A stretch of DNA of 64,000 bases from Pseudomonas putida (GCF_004357765.1 NZ_SMTE01000007.1:248001-312000), one strand, 5' to 3'; shown: positions 55,220-64,000, counted from the stretch's first letter. Numbers and translations: made by a program. The notes: generated by a model from the sequence alone, not told the origin.

Positions 55220-55986
55220 TGAGCCGCGCCTTGCGCATGTTGTTGAGCACCTTGCTGCCACTCGCGCTGCTGTTGGCCGCGCCGTTGGCGTTGGCCGCCG
55301 ATCCGTTGTCGATCCCGGCGATCACCCTGTCCAATGGCCCGGACGGCCAGCAGGAATACTCGGTCAGCCTGCAGATCCTGCTGATCATGACGGCGCTGAG
55401 CTTCATTCCAGCGTTCGTCATCCTGATGACCAGCTTCACCCGCATCATCATCGTGTTCTCGATCCTGCGTCAGGCCCTGGGTCTGCAGCAGACGCCGTCG
55501 AACCAGGTGCTGACCGGCATGGCGCTGTTCCTCACGCTGTTCATCATGGCGCCGGTGTTCGACAAGGTGAACCAGAGCGCCCTGCAGCCATACCTGAACG
55601 AGCAGATGACCGCCCAGCAGGCGATCGAGACCGCCCAGGGGCCGCTCAAGGACTTCATGCTGGCGCAGACTCGGCAGAGCGACCTTGACCTGTTCATGCG
55701 CTTGTCCAAGCGCACCGACATCGCCGGCCCCGACCAGGTGCCGTTGACCATCCTGGTGCCGTCGTTCGTCACCTCCGAACTGAAGACCGCATTCCAGATC
55801 GGTTTCATGATCTTCATTCCATTCCTGATCATCGACCTGGTGGTGGCCAGTGTCTTGATGGCCATGGGTATGATGATGCTGTCGCCGTTGATCATCTCGC
55901 TGCCGTTCAAGATCATGCTGTTCGTCCTGGTCGATGGCTGGGCGTTGATCATGGGCACCCTGGCCGGCAGTTTCGGCGGCGTCTGA
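55219..55986 (+). CDS. fliP: Flagellar export gate protein FliP
   Basis: Core of the export gate (FliP5Q4R1). The 255-residue protein has a cleavable signal peptide ([15 protein letters not shown]), then four membrane helices with the signatures [46 protein letters not shown]-type and [32 protein letters not shown]. The ATG overlaps the fliO TGA. Confidence 0.96.
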   Translation: MSRALRMLLSTLLPLALLLAAPLALAADPLSIPAITLSNGPDGQQEYSVSLQILLIMTALSFIPAFVILMTSFTRIIIVFSILRQALGLQQTPSNQVLTGMALFLTLFIMAPVFDKVNQSALQPYLNEQMTAQQAIETAQGPLKDFMLAQTRQSDLDLFMRLSKRTDIAGPDQVPLTILVPSFVTSELKTAFQIGFMIFIPFLIIDLVVASVLMAMGMMMLSPLIISLPFKIMLFVLVDGWALIMGTLAGSFGGV

Positions 55987-56007
55987 CGCCGCCAAGGAGA
56001 GCCACGC

Positions 56008-56277
56008 ATGACACCTGAAGTAGCTGTCGACCTGTTCCGAGACGCGCTCTGGCTGACCACCCTGATGGTCGCCATCCTGGTGGTGCCGAGCCTGCTGGTG
56101 GGCCTGCTGGTGGCGATGTTCCAGGCTGCCACGCAGATCAACGAACAGACTCTGAGCTTTCTGCCGCGCCTGCTGGTGATGCTGGTGACGCTGATCGTCG
56201 CCGGTCCCTGGCTGGTGCAGAAGTTCATGGAGTACATCACCGGTCTGTACACCAGCATTCCGCAGTTGATCGGTTGA
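56008..56277 (+). CDS. fliQ: Flagellar export gate protein FliQ
   Basis: Small gate subunit, 89 residues and two membrane helices: LFRDALWLTTLMVAILVVPSLLVGLLVAMFQAATQINEQTLSFLPRLLVMLVTLIVAGPWL covers both. AAGGAGAG precedes the ATG. Confidence 0.97.
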   Translation: MTPEVAVDLFRDALWLTTLMVAILVVPSLLVGLLVAMFQAATQINEQTLSFLPRLLVMLVTLIVAGPWLVQKFMEYITGLYTSIPQLIG

Positions 56278-56284
56278 CCGGGCG

Positions 56285-57061
56285 ATGCTGGAGCTGACCG
56301 ACGCGCAAATCGGCACCTGGGTCGCCACGTTCCTGCTGCCGCTGTTCCGGGTCACGGCGATGCTGATGACCATGCCCATCTTCGGCACCAAGATGCTGCC
56401 CGCGCGCATCCGTCTCTATGTGGCGGTAGCCATCACCGTAGTGATCGTTCCGGCCCTGCCAGCGCTGCCCGAGTTCGATCCGCTCAGCCTGCGCGGCCTG
56501 CTGCTGTGCGCCGAGCAGATCATCGTCGGGACTTTGTTCGGCCTGGCTCTGCAGCTGTTGTTCCAGACCTTCGTCATTGCCGGTCAGATCGTCTCCACGC
56601 AGATGGGCATGGGCTTCGCCTCGATGGTCGACCCGGCCAACGGTGTCAACGTGGCCGTGGTCAGTCAGTTCATGACCATGCTGATCAGCATCCTGTTGCT
56701 GCTGATGAATGGCCACCTGGTGATGTTCGAGATATTGACCGAGAGCTTCACCACACTGCCGGTCGGCAATGCGCTGGTGGTCAGCCATTTCTGGGAGATG
56801 GCCGGGCGCATGGGCTGGGTGTTCGGTGCCGGGCTGTTGTTGATTCTGCCAGCGATCACCGCGTTGTTGGTGGTGAACATCGCCTTCGGCGTGATGACCC
56901 GTGCCGCGCCGCAGTTGAATATCTTTTCCATCGGCTTCCCCCTGACCCTGGTGTTGGGTATGGGGATCTTCTGGATCGGCCTGGCCGATGTGCTGTCGCA
57001 TTACCAGGCATTGGCCAGCGAAGCGCTGCAGTGGCTACGTGAGCTGGCGAGGGCGGGCTGA
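56285..57061 (+). CDS. fliR: Flagellar export gate protein FliR
   Basis: Gate subunit of 258 residues with about six hydrophobic segments; signatures FRVTAMLMTMPIFGTKMLPARIRLYVAV, FVIAGQIVSTQMGMGFASMVDPANGVNVAVVSQF and RAAPQLNIFSIGFPLTLVLGM are visible. Starts 7 nt after fliQ with a weak ribosome site and is followed closely by flhB. Confidence 0.96.
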   Translation: MLELTDAQIGTWVATFLLPLFRVTAMLMTMPIFGTKMLPARIRLYVAVAITVVIVPALPALPEFDPLSLRGLLLCAEQIIVGTLFGLALQLLFQTFVIAGQIVSTQMGMGFASMVDPANGVNVAVVSQFMTMLISILLLLMNGHLVMFEILTESFTTLPVGNALVVSHFWEMAGRMGWVFGAGLLLILPAITALLVVNIAFGVMTRAAPQLNIFSIGFPLTLVLGMGIFWIGLADVLSHYQALASEALQWLRELARAG

Positions 57062-57063
57062 GC

Positions 57064-58206
57064 ATGGCGGAAAGCGAGAGCGGCCAGGACAAGACGGAAG
57101 ACCCCACCGACAAGCGCAAGCGCGACGCGCGCGAGAAAGGTGAGATCGCCCGTTCCAAGGAGCTGAACACGGTCGCGGTGACCCTGGCCGGAGCCGGCGG
57201 ATTGCTGGCGTTCGGTGGCCATCTGGCCGAGACACTGTTGGAGATGATGCGCCTGAATCTGTCCCTGCCCCGCGAAGTGATCGTCGATGAGCGGGCCATG
57301 GGCGCGTTTCTGTTGGCTTCGGGCAAGATGGCGGTATGGGCAGTGCAGCCGGTGTTGATCCTGCTGTTCGTGATCTCGTTCGTGGCGCCCATTGCCCTGG
57401 GTGGGTTCCTGTTCTCCGGCAGTCTGTTGCAACCCAAGTTCAGCCGGCTGAATCCGCTGTCCGGGATCAAGCGCATGTTCTCGGTCAATTCGCTGACCGA
57501 GTTGTTGAAGGCCATCGCCAAGTTCTTCGTGATCCTCCTGGTGGCGCTGGTGGTCTTGGCCGGCGACCGCCAGGCGCTGCTGTCGATCGCCAACGAGCCA
57601 ACCGAACAGGCGATCATCCACAGTGTGCAGGTCGTAGGCTGGAGTGCGCTGTGGATGGCCGCAGGGTTGCTGCTGATCGCGGCGGTGGATGTGCCGTTCC
57701 AGCTCTGGCAGACGGCCAAGAAGCTGAAGATGACCAAGCAGGAAGTGCGCGACGAATACAAGGAGCAGGAAGGCAAACCCGAGGTCAAGCAGCGCATCCG
57801 CCAGTTGCAGCGTGAGGTGTCGCAGCGACGCATGATGGCCGCGGTGCCCCAGGCCGATGTGATCATCACCAACCCCACGCACTACGCCGTGGCTTTGCAG
57901 TACGACCCGGAGAAGGGCGGTGCGGCGCCGTTGCTGCTGGCCAAGGGGACCGACTTCCTGGCGCTGAAGATCCGCGAGATCGGCGTCGAGCACAAGATCC
58001 AGATCCTCGAGTCGCCAGCTTTGGCGCGGGCGATCTACTACTCCACCGAACTTGAGCGCGAGATCCCGGCAGGGCTGTACCTGGCGGTCGCGCAGGTGCT
58101 GGCCTATGTCTTCCAGATCCGCCAGTACCGGGCGGGCAAGGGCAAGCGACCGGATCCGCTCAAGGAAGATCTGCCGATACCGCCGGATCTGCGGCGCGAC
58201 GAATGA
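57064..58206 (+). CDS. flhB: Flagellar export switch protein FlhB
   Basis: Export apparatus protein that switches substrate class from hook to filament after FliK contact. The 380-residue protein has an N-terminal basic region (DKTEDPTDKRKRDAREKGEIARSKE), four membrane segments (about 30-210) and the self-cleaving NPTH motif in DVIITNPTHYAVALQYDPEKGGAAP near residue 270. Last gene of the fliL-flhB operon, followed by a REP pair. Confidence 0.97.
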   Translation: MAESESGQDKTEDPTDKRKRDAREKGEIARSKELNTVAVTLAGAGGLLAFGGHLAETLLEMMRLNLSLPREVIVDERAMGAFLLASGKMAVWAVQPVLILLFVISFVAPIALGGFLFSGSLLQPKFSRLNPLSGIKRMFSVNSLTELLKAIAKFFVILLVALVVLAGDRQALLSIANEPTEQAIIHSVQVVGWSALWMAAGLLLIAAVDVPFQLWQTAKKLKMTKQEVRDEYKEQEGKPEVKQRIRQLQREVSQRRMMAAVPQADVIITNPTHYAVALQYDPEKGGAAPLLLAKGTDFLALKIREIGVEHKIQILESPALARAIYYSTELEREIPAGLYLAVAQVLAYVFQIRQYRAGKGKRPDPLKEDLPIPPDLRRDE

Positions 58207-58209
58207 TTT

Positions 58210-58323
58210 CGGCTGTCTGTGCCGGCCTTTTCGCGGGCAAGCCCGCCCACGGAGACCCCACAGACATTGAAACTTTTGGGGTTCCTGTGGGGGCGGGCTT
58301 GCCCGCGAAGAGGACAGGACAGC
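58210..58323. repeat. Inverted pair of REP elements between flhB and flhA
   Basis: REP at 58221-58249 (GCCGGCCTTTTCGCGGGCAAGCCCGCC) and an opposite copy at 58284-58315, flanked by CTGTCTG/CAGGACAG. Positioned at the operon boundary just before the flhA promoter. Confidence 0.85.
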
Positions 58324-58350
58324 CAACGTAAAGCTCCCGTTGCACAAAGT

Positions 58351-58366
58351 TGGAAGGCTTCTTGCA
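58351..58366 (+). promoter_or_regulatory. Sigma-54 promoter of flhA-flhF-fleN-fliA
   Basis: TGGAAG-GCTTC-TTGCA, GG-N10-GC; predicted start about 45 nt before the flhA GTG. The -24 half lacks the CAC but spacing is exact. Confidence 0.7.
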
Positions 58367-58421
58367 CAGCCACGCCGAAACGCCCTGTGGGCGTCAAAGT
58401 TTTGCAGCAAGAGGACTCGCG

Positions 58422-60551
58422 GTGGATCGCACTCAGTTAATCAGCAACGCTCGCAACAACCTGGCCGGTCTCGGCCGGGGCAGCCTGGGCGTGCCGCTGC
58501 TGTTGCTGGTGATGTTGGCAATGATGATGTTGCCGATGCCGCCGTTCCTGCTCGACGTGTTCTTCACCTTCAACATCGCTTTGTCGATCGTGGTCCTGCT
58601 GGTCTGCGTGTATGCCCTGCGCCCGCTGGATTTCGCCGCCTTCCCGACCATCCTGCTGGTGGCCACGCTGCTGCGCCTGGCGTTGAACGTGGCGTCCACC
58701 CGGGTGGTCATGCTCCACGGCCAGGAGGGGCATGGCGCTGCCGGTAAGGTGATTCAGGCCTTTGGTGAAGTGGTCATCGGCGGCAACTACGTCGTCGGTG
58801 CCGTGGTGTTCGCCATCCTCATGATCATCAACTTCGTGGTCGTGACCAAAGGTGCCGGACGTATTTCCGAGGTCAGCGCGCGCTTCACCCTGGACGCCAT
58901 GCCGGGCAAGCAGATGGCCATCGACGCCGACCTCAACGCCGGTCTGATCGACCAGGCGGGGGCCAAGGCACGGCGTGCCGAAGTGGCCCAGGAAGCCGAG
59001 TTCTACGGCTCGATGGACGGTGCCAGCAAATTCGTCCGCGGCGATGCCATCGCCGGTCTGTTGATCCTCTTCATCAACCTCATCGGCGGCATTCTGATCG
59101 GTATGCTGCAGCACAACATGTCGTTCAGCGAGGCTGGCAAGGTCTACGCATTGCTGACCATCGGTGACGGTTTGGTGGCGCAATTGCCATCACTGCTGCT
59201 GTCCACCGCCGCTGCGATCATGGTTACCCGTGCCTCGGGTTCCGAGGATATGGGCAAGCTGATCAATCGGCAGATGTTCGATTCGCCCAAAGCCCTGGCC
59301 GTGTCCGGCGCGCTGATGGTGGTCATGGGCTTGGTGCCAGGCATGCCGCACATCGCCTTCCTCAGTCTGGGCTTGCTGGCGGGCGGCGGTGCCTACCTGG
59401 TGTGGAAGAAGCAACAGGCGACCAAGGCGGCGGCGCAAGCCGAAGCCAAGCGCCAGCAGGATCTGCTGCCTTCGCCGCAGCGGGCGATGGAAACCAAGGA
59501 ACTGGGCTGGGACGATGTCACCCCGATCGACATGATCGGCCTGGAAGTCGGTTACCGGCTGATCCCGCTGGTCGACCGCAATCAGGGAGGTCAACTGCTG
59601 GCGCGGATCAAGGGGGTGCGCAAGAAGCTGTCCCAGGACCTGGGCTTCCTCATGCCGACCGTGCACATTCGCGACAACCTCGACCTGCAACCCAGTGCCT
59701 ATCGCCTGACGCTGATGGGCGTGATCCTCTCCGAAGCCGAGATCTACCCGGACCGTGAGCTGGCGATCAACCCAGGTCAGGTGTTCGGCACGCTGAACGG
59801 CATTGCCGCGCGTGATCCGGCGTTCGGCCTGGAGGCGGTGTGGATCGATGTCGGTCAGCGCGCCCAGGCGCAATCGCTGGGCTATACCGTGGTCGACGCC
59901 AGTACCGTGGTCGCCACCCACCTCAATCAGATCCTGCAGAAGCACTGCCACGAACTGATCGGCCACGAAGAGGTTCAGCAATTGCTGGCGGTATTGGGCA
60001 AAGCTTCGCCGAAACTGGCCGAAGAGCTGGTGCCGGGTGTCATTTCGTTGTCGGGGCTGCTCAAGGTACTGCAAGCGCTGCTCGCCGAGCAGGTGCCGGT
60101 GCGAGATATCCGCAGCATTGCCGAAGCCATCGCCAATAACGCTGGCAAGAGTCAAGATACCGCCGCGCTGGTCGCCGCAGTGCGCGTCGGATTGTGTCGC
60201 GCCATCGTGCAAAGCATTGTCGGCACTGAGTCCGAGCTGCCTGTGATCACCTTGGAGCCAAGGTTGGAACAGATTTTGCTCAATAGTCTGCAAAGGGCCG
60301 GACAAGGTCAGGAAGAAGGTGTTCTTCTGGAACCGAGCATGGCCGAAAAGCTGCAGCGTTCGTTGATCGAAGCGGCCCAGCGTCAGGAGATGCAAGGCCA
60401 GGCGGCCATCCTTCTGGTGGCAGGCCCGATCCGCGCCATGCTGTCGCGCTTCGGTCGCCTGGCCGTACCGAATTTGCATGTTCTGGCGTATCAGGAAATA
60501 CCGGACAACAAGCAAGTCACCATCGTTGCCACCGTGGGCCCAAATGGCTGA
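58422..60551 (+). CDS. flhA: Flagellar export protein FlhA
   Basis: Nonameric export gate and chaperone-substrate platform. The 709-residue protein has eight membrane helices in the first half with the FHIPEP-family signatures LRPLDFAAFPTILLVATLLRLALNVASTRVVML and ARFTLDAMPGKQMAIDADLNAGLI, and a C-terminal cytoplasmic domain (about 350-709). The start is GTG 58422 (VDRTQLISNARNNL) with AGAGGA upstream; the frame open to 58350 would begin inside the promoter. Confidence 0.95.
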   Translation: MDRTQLISNARNNLAGLGRGSLGVPLLLLVMLAMMMLPMPPFLLDVFFTFNIALSIVVLLVCVYALRPLDFAAFPTILLVATLLRLALNVASTRVVMLHGQEGHGAAGKVIQAFGEVVIGGNYVVGAVVFAILMIINFVVVTKGAGRISEVSARFTLDAMPGKQMAIDADLNAGLIDQAGAKARRAEVAQEAEFYGSMDGASKFVRGDAIAGLLILFINLIGGILIGMLQHNMSFSEAGKVYALLTIGDGLVAQLPSLLLSTAAAIMVTRASGSEDMGKLINRQMFDSPKALAVSGALMVVMGLVPGMPHIAFLSLGLLAGGGAYLVWKKQQATKAAAQAEAKRQQDLLPSPQRAMETKELGWDDVTPIDMIGLEVGYRLIPLVDRNQGGQLLARIKGVRKKLSQDLGFLMPTVHIRDNLDLQPSAYRLTLMGVILSEAEIYPDRELAINPGQVFGTLNGIAARDPAFGLEAVWIDVGQRAQAQSLGYTVVDASTVVATHLNQILQKHCHELIGHEEVQQLLAVLGKASPKLAEELVPGVISLSGLLKVLQALLAEQVPVRDIRSIAEAIANNAGKSQDTAALVAAVRVGLCRAIVQSIVGTESELPVITLEPRLEQILLNSLQRAGQGQEEGVLLEPSMAEKLQRSLIEAAQRQEMQGQAAILLVAGPIRAMLSRFGRLAVPNLHVLAYQEIPDNKQVTIVATVGPNG

Positions 60552-60562
60552 GGTAGTGGGTT

Positions 60563-61870
60563 ATGCAAGTTAAGCGTTTTTTCGCCGCCGATATGCGCCA
60601 GGCCATGAAGCTGGTTCGTGATGAGCTCGGCTCCGATGCCGCCATCATCGGCAACCGTCGCATCGCCGGTGGCGTCGAACTCACTGCCGCGCTGGACTAC
60701 AAGCTGTCGGCCCTGGCGCCGCGGGTACCCAATGCCGAGCTCGAGGAAGAGCTGCGCAAGACGCAGTCGCGTATCGCCTCGGCCCAGGCCGAGTTGGCCA
60801 GCCGCGAAGGCGAGGCCTTGGGGAACCGCCAATTGTTCGCCGGCCAGTCGCTGACCGCCGCCGAGCCGTTGATCGAGCCCCATGTCGATGAGCCGGTGGC
60901 ACCAGCGCCGGCACCGGCTGCGGCGGTCGACCCGCGTCTGTTCAATGCCATGCGCTCGGAGCTCTCGGGCCTGCGTGAACTGCTCGAAGTGCAGCTCGGC
61001 TCGCTCGCCTGGGGGCAGTTGCAAGGCAATCAGCCGCAGCAGGCCAACCTCTGGCGGCGCCTGTTGCGCATCGGCCTGTCCGGGCCGATCGCCCGACAAC
61101 TGCTCGATCTCACCCAGGGCATCGAAGAGCCGCGCCAGGCCTGGCGCATGCTGCTGGCACACCTGGCGCGGATGATCGAAGTGCCTGAGGTCGAGCCGAT
61201 CGAAGAGGGCGGGGTGATCGCCATGGTCGGCCCGGCCGGCATGGGCAAGACCACCACGCTGGCCAAGCTGGCGGCGCGCTATGTGCTCAAGTACGGCCCG
61301 GCCAATGTCGCGCTGGTGAGCATGGACAGTTTTCGCATCGGCGCCCAGGAGCAGCTCAAGACTTTGGGTCGTATCCTCAACGTGCCGGTCACCTATGTCG
61401 ATCCGGGCGAGTCCTTGGCCCAGGCCCTGGAGCCGCTGCTGCGCAAGCGTGTGGTGCTGATCGACACCGCTGGCCTGCAAGCCAGCGATCCGGCTCTGCG
61501 TATGCAACTGGAAACCCTGGCCGGGCGTGGCATCGCTGCGAAGAATTACCTGGTACTGGCCACCACCAGCCAGAAGCAGGTGCTGACGGCCGCCTACCAC
61601 AGCTACAAGCGCTGCGGCCTGGCTGGATGTATCCTGACCAAACTCGATGAGACGGCGAGCCTCGGCGAAGTGCTGAGCCTGGCCATCAGTCATGAACTGC
61701 CCGTGGCCTATCTGACCGATGGCCCGCGCATTCCTGACGACCTGCACTTGCCGCGCAAGCACCAACTGGTGAGTCGCGCCGTCAGCGTGCAGATGCAGGA
61801 CGAGCCCAGCGAGGAGGCCATGGCCGACATGTTCGCTGATCTCTATCACAACCCGCGCCGTGCGGGTTGA
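60563..61870 (+). CDS. flhF: Flagellar SRP-type GTPase FlhF
   Basis: GTPase that sets the polar position of the flagellum. The 435-residue protein has an N-terminal basic B domain (MQVKRFFAADMRQAMKLVRDELGSDAAIIGNRR), a Pro/Ala-rich linker (about 100-130), an N domain and the SRP-type G domain with P-loop GPAGMGKTTTLAKLAARY near residue 223, VSMDSFRIGAQEQLKTLGRILNVPV, LIDTAGLQ and TKLDETASLGEVL. It overlaps neither neighbour; 11 nt after flhA. Confidence 0.96.
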   Translation: MQVKRFFAADMRQAMKLVRDELGSDAAIIGNRRIAGGVELTAALDYKLSALAPRVPNAELEEELRKTQSRIASAQAELASREGEALGNRQLFAGQSLTAAEPLIEPHVDEPVAPAPAPAAAVDPRLFNAMRSELSGLRELLEVQLGSLAWGQLQGNQPQQANLWRRLLRIGLSGPIARQLLDLTQGIEEPRQAWRMLLAHLARMIEVPEVEPIEEGGVIAMVGPAGMGKTTTLAKLAARYVLKYGPANVALVSMDSFRIGAQEQLKTLGRILNVPVTYVDPGESLAQALEPLLRKRVVLIDTAGLQASDPALRMQLETLAGRGIAAKNYLVLATTSQKQVLTAAYHSYKRCGLAGCILTKLDETASLGEVLSLAISHELPVAYLTDGPRIPDDLHLPRKHQLVSRAVSVQMQDEPSEEAMADMFADLYHNPRRAG

Positions 61871-61977
61871 AGGCAAGACATGTGCAAGACAGCTATACCA
61901 AAGTACCTACACCCAGGGGCCTGCACGCTTGCCCCTCGTGTGGCCCAGGTCCAAGCGAGACAAGGTAAATAACAGAT

Positions 61978-62811
61978 ATGGGTAGCATGCACCCCGTACA
62001 GGTGATCGCCGTGACTGGCGGCAAAGGTGGCGTCGGCAAGACCAATGTTTCAGTGAATCTGTCACTGGCATTGGCCGAGCTCGGCCGCCGCGTCATGCTG
62101 CTGGACGCCGACCTTGGCCTGGCCAACGTCGACGTGCTGCTGGGGCTGACCCCCAAGCGCACCATCGCCGATGTCATCGAAGGCCGTTGCGAACTGCGCG
62201 ATGTCCTGCTGCAAGGTCCCAACGGTGTGCGCATCGTACCGGCGGCCTCGGGCACGCAAAGCATGGTGCACCTCGCGCCGGCCCAGCACGCTGGCCTGAT
62301 TCAGGCCTTCAGCGAGATCGGCGACAACCTCGACGTACTGGTCATCGACACCGCTGCCGGTATCGGTGACTCGGTGGTCAGCTTCGTGCGGGCCGCCCAG
62401 GAAGTGCTGCTGGTGGTGTGCGACGAACCCACCTCCATCACCGATGCCTACGCACTGATCAAGCTGCTCAACCGTGACTATGGGATGAGCCGTTTCCGCG
62501 TCCTGGCCAACATGGCGCAGAGTCCCCAAGAGGGGCGCAACCTGTTCGCCAAGCTGACCAAGGTGACCGATCGCTTCCTCGACGTGGCCCTGCAGTACGT
62601 CGGCGCCGTGCCCTACGACGAATGCGTGCGCAAGGCGGTGCAGAAGCAGCGCGCGGTCTACGAGGCCTTCCCGCGCTCGAAATGCGCCTTGGCGTTCAAG
62701 GCGATCGCGCAGAAGGTCGACAGCTGGCCGCTGCCGGCCAACCCGCGTGGCCATCTGGAATTCTTCGTCGAGCGCCTGGTGCAACCCAGCAGCGCGGGGC
62801 CGGTGTTATGA
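61978..62811 (+). CDS. fleN: Flagellar number regulator FleN (FlhG)
   Basis: MinD/ParA-type ATPase that keeps flagellar number at one or few by binding FleQ and inhibiting its ATPase. The 277-residue protein has the deviant Walker A TGGKGGVGKTNVSVNLSLALA near residue 13, LLDADLGLANVDVLLGL, and LVIDTAAGIGDSVVSFVRAAQEVLLV. Either ATG 61978 or ATG 61987 may be used. Its stop overlaps the fliA ATG (ATGA). Confidence 0.96.
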   Translation: MGSMHPVQVIAVTGGKGGVGKTNVSVNLSLALAELGRRVMLLDADLGLANVDVLLGLTPKRTIADVIEGRCELRDVLLQGPNGVRIVPAASGTQSMVHLAPAQHAGLIQAFSEIGDNLDVLVIDTAAGIGDSVVSFVRAAQEVLLVVCDEPTSITDAYALIKLLNRDYGMSRFRVLANMAQSPQEGRNLFAKLTKVTDRFLDVALQYVGAVPYDECVRKAVQKQRAVYEAFPRSKCALAFKAIAQKVDSWPLPANPRGHLEFFVERLVQPSSAGPVL

Positions 62812-63548
62812 ACGCCAGCGGCTTCAAGATGTACAGCAAGGCGTCCAAGGATGCCCAGTACGAGCTGATCGAGCGCTATGCGCCGCTGGTCAAGCGTATC
62901 GCTTATCACCTGCTGGCACGCCTGCCGGCCAACGTCCAGGTCGAAGACCTGATTCAGGCCGGCATGATCGGCCTGCTGGAAGTGGCCAACAAATACGATG
63001 CCAGCAAGGGTGCGAGCTTCGAAACCTACGCTGGCATCCGCATCCGTGGGGCCATGCTCGACGAGGTCCGCAAGGGTGACTGGGCACCCCGCTCGGTGCA
63101 CCGCAACACCCGCATGGTCAGCGACGCGATGCGCGCCGTCGAAGCAAGAACGGGACGTGACGCTAAAGATCACGAGGTTGCTGCCGAACTCCAATTGAGT
63201 CTCGATGATTACTACGGGATTTTGAACGATACCTTGGGTAGTCGCCTGTTCAGCTTCGACGACCTGTTGCAGGACGGCGAGCACGAAGGGTTGCATGAGG
63301 ACGGCGCCAGTGGCCAGGTCGAGCCTTCGCGGGATTTGGAAGAAGAGCGCTTCCAGGCTGCCCTGGCCGATGCCATCGCCAATCTGCCGGAGCGCGAGCG
63401 CCTGGTGCTGGCGCTGTACTACGACGAGGAGCTGAACCTCAAGGAAATCGGTGAGGTGCTGGGGGTCAGCGAATCGCGTGTCAGCCAGTTGCATAGCCAG
63501 TGCGCCGCGCGTCTGCGCAGCCGCCTTGGAGAATGGCGGGCACGTTGA
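62808..63548 (+). CDS. fliA: Flagellar sigma-28 factor FliA
   Basis: Sigma factor for late flagellar and chemotaxis genes, inhibited by FlgM. The 246-residue protein has region 2 (YAPLVKRIAYHLLARLPANVQVEDLIQAGMIGLLEVANKYDASKGASFETYAGIRIRGAMLDEVRKGDWAPRSVHR), region 3 (about 95-150) and region 4 HTH (LPERERLVLALYYDEELNLKEIGEVLGVSESRVSQLHSQCAARLRSRL). ATG 62808 overlaps the fleN stop, coupling the two. Confidence 0.97.
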   Translation: MNASGFKMYSKASKDAQYELIERYAPLVKRIAYHLLARLPANVQVEDLIQAGMIGLLEVANKYDASKGASFETYAGIRIRGAMLDEVRKGDWAPRSVHRNTRMVSDAMRAVEARTGRDAKDHEVAAELQLSLDDYYGILNDTLGSRLFSFDDLLQDGEHEGLHEDGASGQVEPSRDLEEERFQAALADAIANLPERERLVLALYYDEELNLKEIGEVLGVSESRVSQLHSQCAARLRSRLGEWRAR

Positions 63549-63639
63549 GCCCGGGGTCGTTGCAGTCGTTTGCCGTTGTACCGAATTGATTGAGTGCGTG
63601 CTCGCAGGCGAGCGCGTTTGAGACTGCTTGGAGGTCTAA

Positions 63640-64000
63640 TTGAACAAAGACATGAAAATCCTCATCGTTGACGACTTCTCGACGATGCGGCGGATCATCA
63701 AGAACCTGTTGCGTGATCTGGGCTTCACCAATACCGATGAAGCCGATGACGGCACCACGGCGCTGCCGATGCTCGAAAGCGGCCACTACGACTTCCTGGT
63801 GACCGACTGGAACATGCCGGGTATGTCCGGTATCGACCTGCTGCGCAAGGTGCGCGCTCACGAGCGCCTCAAGGGCATGCCGGTGCTGATGGTGACTGCC
63901 GAGGCCAAGCGCGACCAGATCATCGAAGCGGCTCAGGCCGGCGTCAATGGTTATGTGGTCAAGCCGTTCACCGCCCAGGTGCTCAAAGAAAAGATCGAGA
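63640..64000 (+). CDS. cheY: Chemotaxis response regulator CheY (3' end beyond window)
   Basis: Diffusible regulator that binds FliM when phosphorylated by CheA. About 120 residues are visible, enough to cover the receiver: acidic pair in ILIVDDFSTMRRIIKNLL, phosphoacceptor Asp in LVTDWNMPGMSGIDLL, Thr in LMVTAEAKRDQIIEAA and Lys in GYVVKPFTAQ. GGAGG at 63630-63634 is 5 nt before TTG 63640 but 17 nt before ATG 63652, so TTG is favoured (N-terminus NKDMKILIVDD). The gene is cut by the window end within its last helix. It probably opens the cheYZAB operon. Confidence 0.93.
   Translation, partial: MNKDMKILIVDDFSTMRRIIKNLLRDLGFTNTDEADDGTTALPMLESGHYDFLVTDWNMPGMSGIDLLRKVRAHERLKGMPVLMVTAEAKRDQIIEAAQAGVNGYVVKPFTAQVLKEKIE

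Noticed and set aside
61871-61977. Sigma-54 promoter in the flhF-fleN gap
   Set aside because: GGCCTGCACGCTTGC has 11 nt between GG and GC, not 10, and lies in a GGGG..CCCC inverted repeat; operon reading from flhA is simpler.

Overview
The window is a high-GC gammaproteobacterial chromosome segment that reads as Pseudomonas, most likely the P. putida group. The basis is recognition of protein families and gene order: AmrZ, the bkd operon divergent from bkdR, RsmA/CsrA between lysC and tRNA-Ser, FleQ/FleS/FleR, HsbA/HsbR/HptB, and REP elements of the P. putida type (CCGGCC..TTCGCGGG..CCCGC). No database search was possible, so species is not resolved.

Layout. (1) 1-5.1 kb: alaS, lysC, csrA (rsmA), tRNA-Ser(GCT) and three identical tRNA-Arg(ACG) genes in tandem. 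(2) 5.1-8.6 kb: the Mg2+ transporter mgtE, amrZ (minus strand), an orphan phnN and tRNA-Arg(CCT). (3) 8.6-14.6 kb: a short non-coding or relic stretch, then the minus-strand branched-chain keto acid dehydrogenase operon bkdA1-bkdA2-bkdB-lpdV, divergent from its Lrp-type activator bkdR. (4) 14.7-16.1 kb: an MFS transporter. (5) 16.1-64 kb: one essentially uninterrupted flagellar/chemotaxis cluster, with ycgR, flgN, flgM and flgA on minus; on plus cheV-cheR, flgBCDE plus a small exported ORF, flgFGHIJKL, a ketoacyl-ACP synthase III, fliC, flaG, fliD, fliS, fliT, fleQ, fleSR, fliEFGHIJ, hsbA-hsbR-hptB, fliK, fliLMNOPQR-flhB, flhA, flhF, fleN, fliA and the start of cheY (cut by the window end).

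Regulatory logic visible in the DNA. GG-N10-GC sigma-54 promoters precede flgB, flgF, fleS, fliE, fliK, fliL and flhA, each about 38-45 nt of predicted leader before the start codon; weaker or odd cases lie before fliD, fliC and flgA. Sigma-28 (FliA) promoters precede flgM and fliC, and probably cheV. This matches the known Pseudomonas hierarchy FleQ -> FleSR -> FliA. FlgM (anti-sigma-28), the HptB-HsbR-HsbA partner-switch, YcgR (c-di-GMP brake), FleN (FleQ antagonist) and AmrZ/RsmA add further layers, so most known motility regulators of this genus lie in this window.

Most of the window is ordinary core genome. The less ordinary items are: a 61-residue signal-peptide ORF translationally coupled to flgE, TTGCCG/CGGCAA clusters about 110-120 nt upstream of the flgB and flgF sigma-54 promoters, a sigma-54-like site directly upstream of the fliC sigma-28 promoter, related sequence modules inside FlgK and FlgL, a repeat-built hypervariable flagellin centre, a KAS III gene beside flagellin, duplicated tRNA-Arg units, and identical 28-nt palindromes about 13.7 kb apart. 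No CRISPR array, transposase, prophage gene or defence system was seen.
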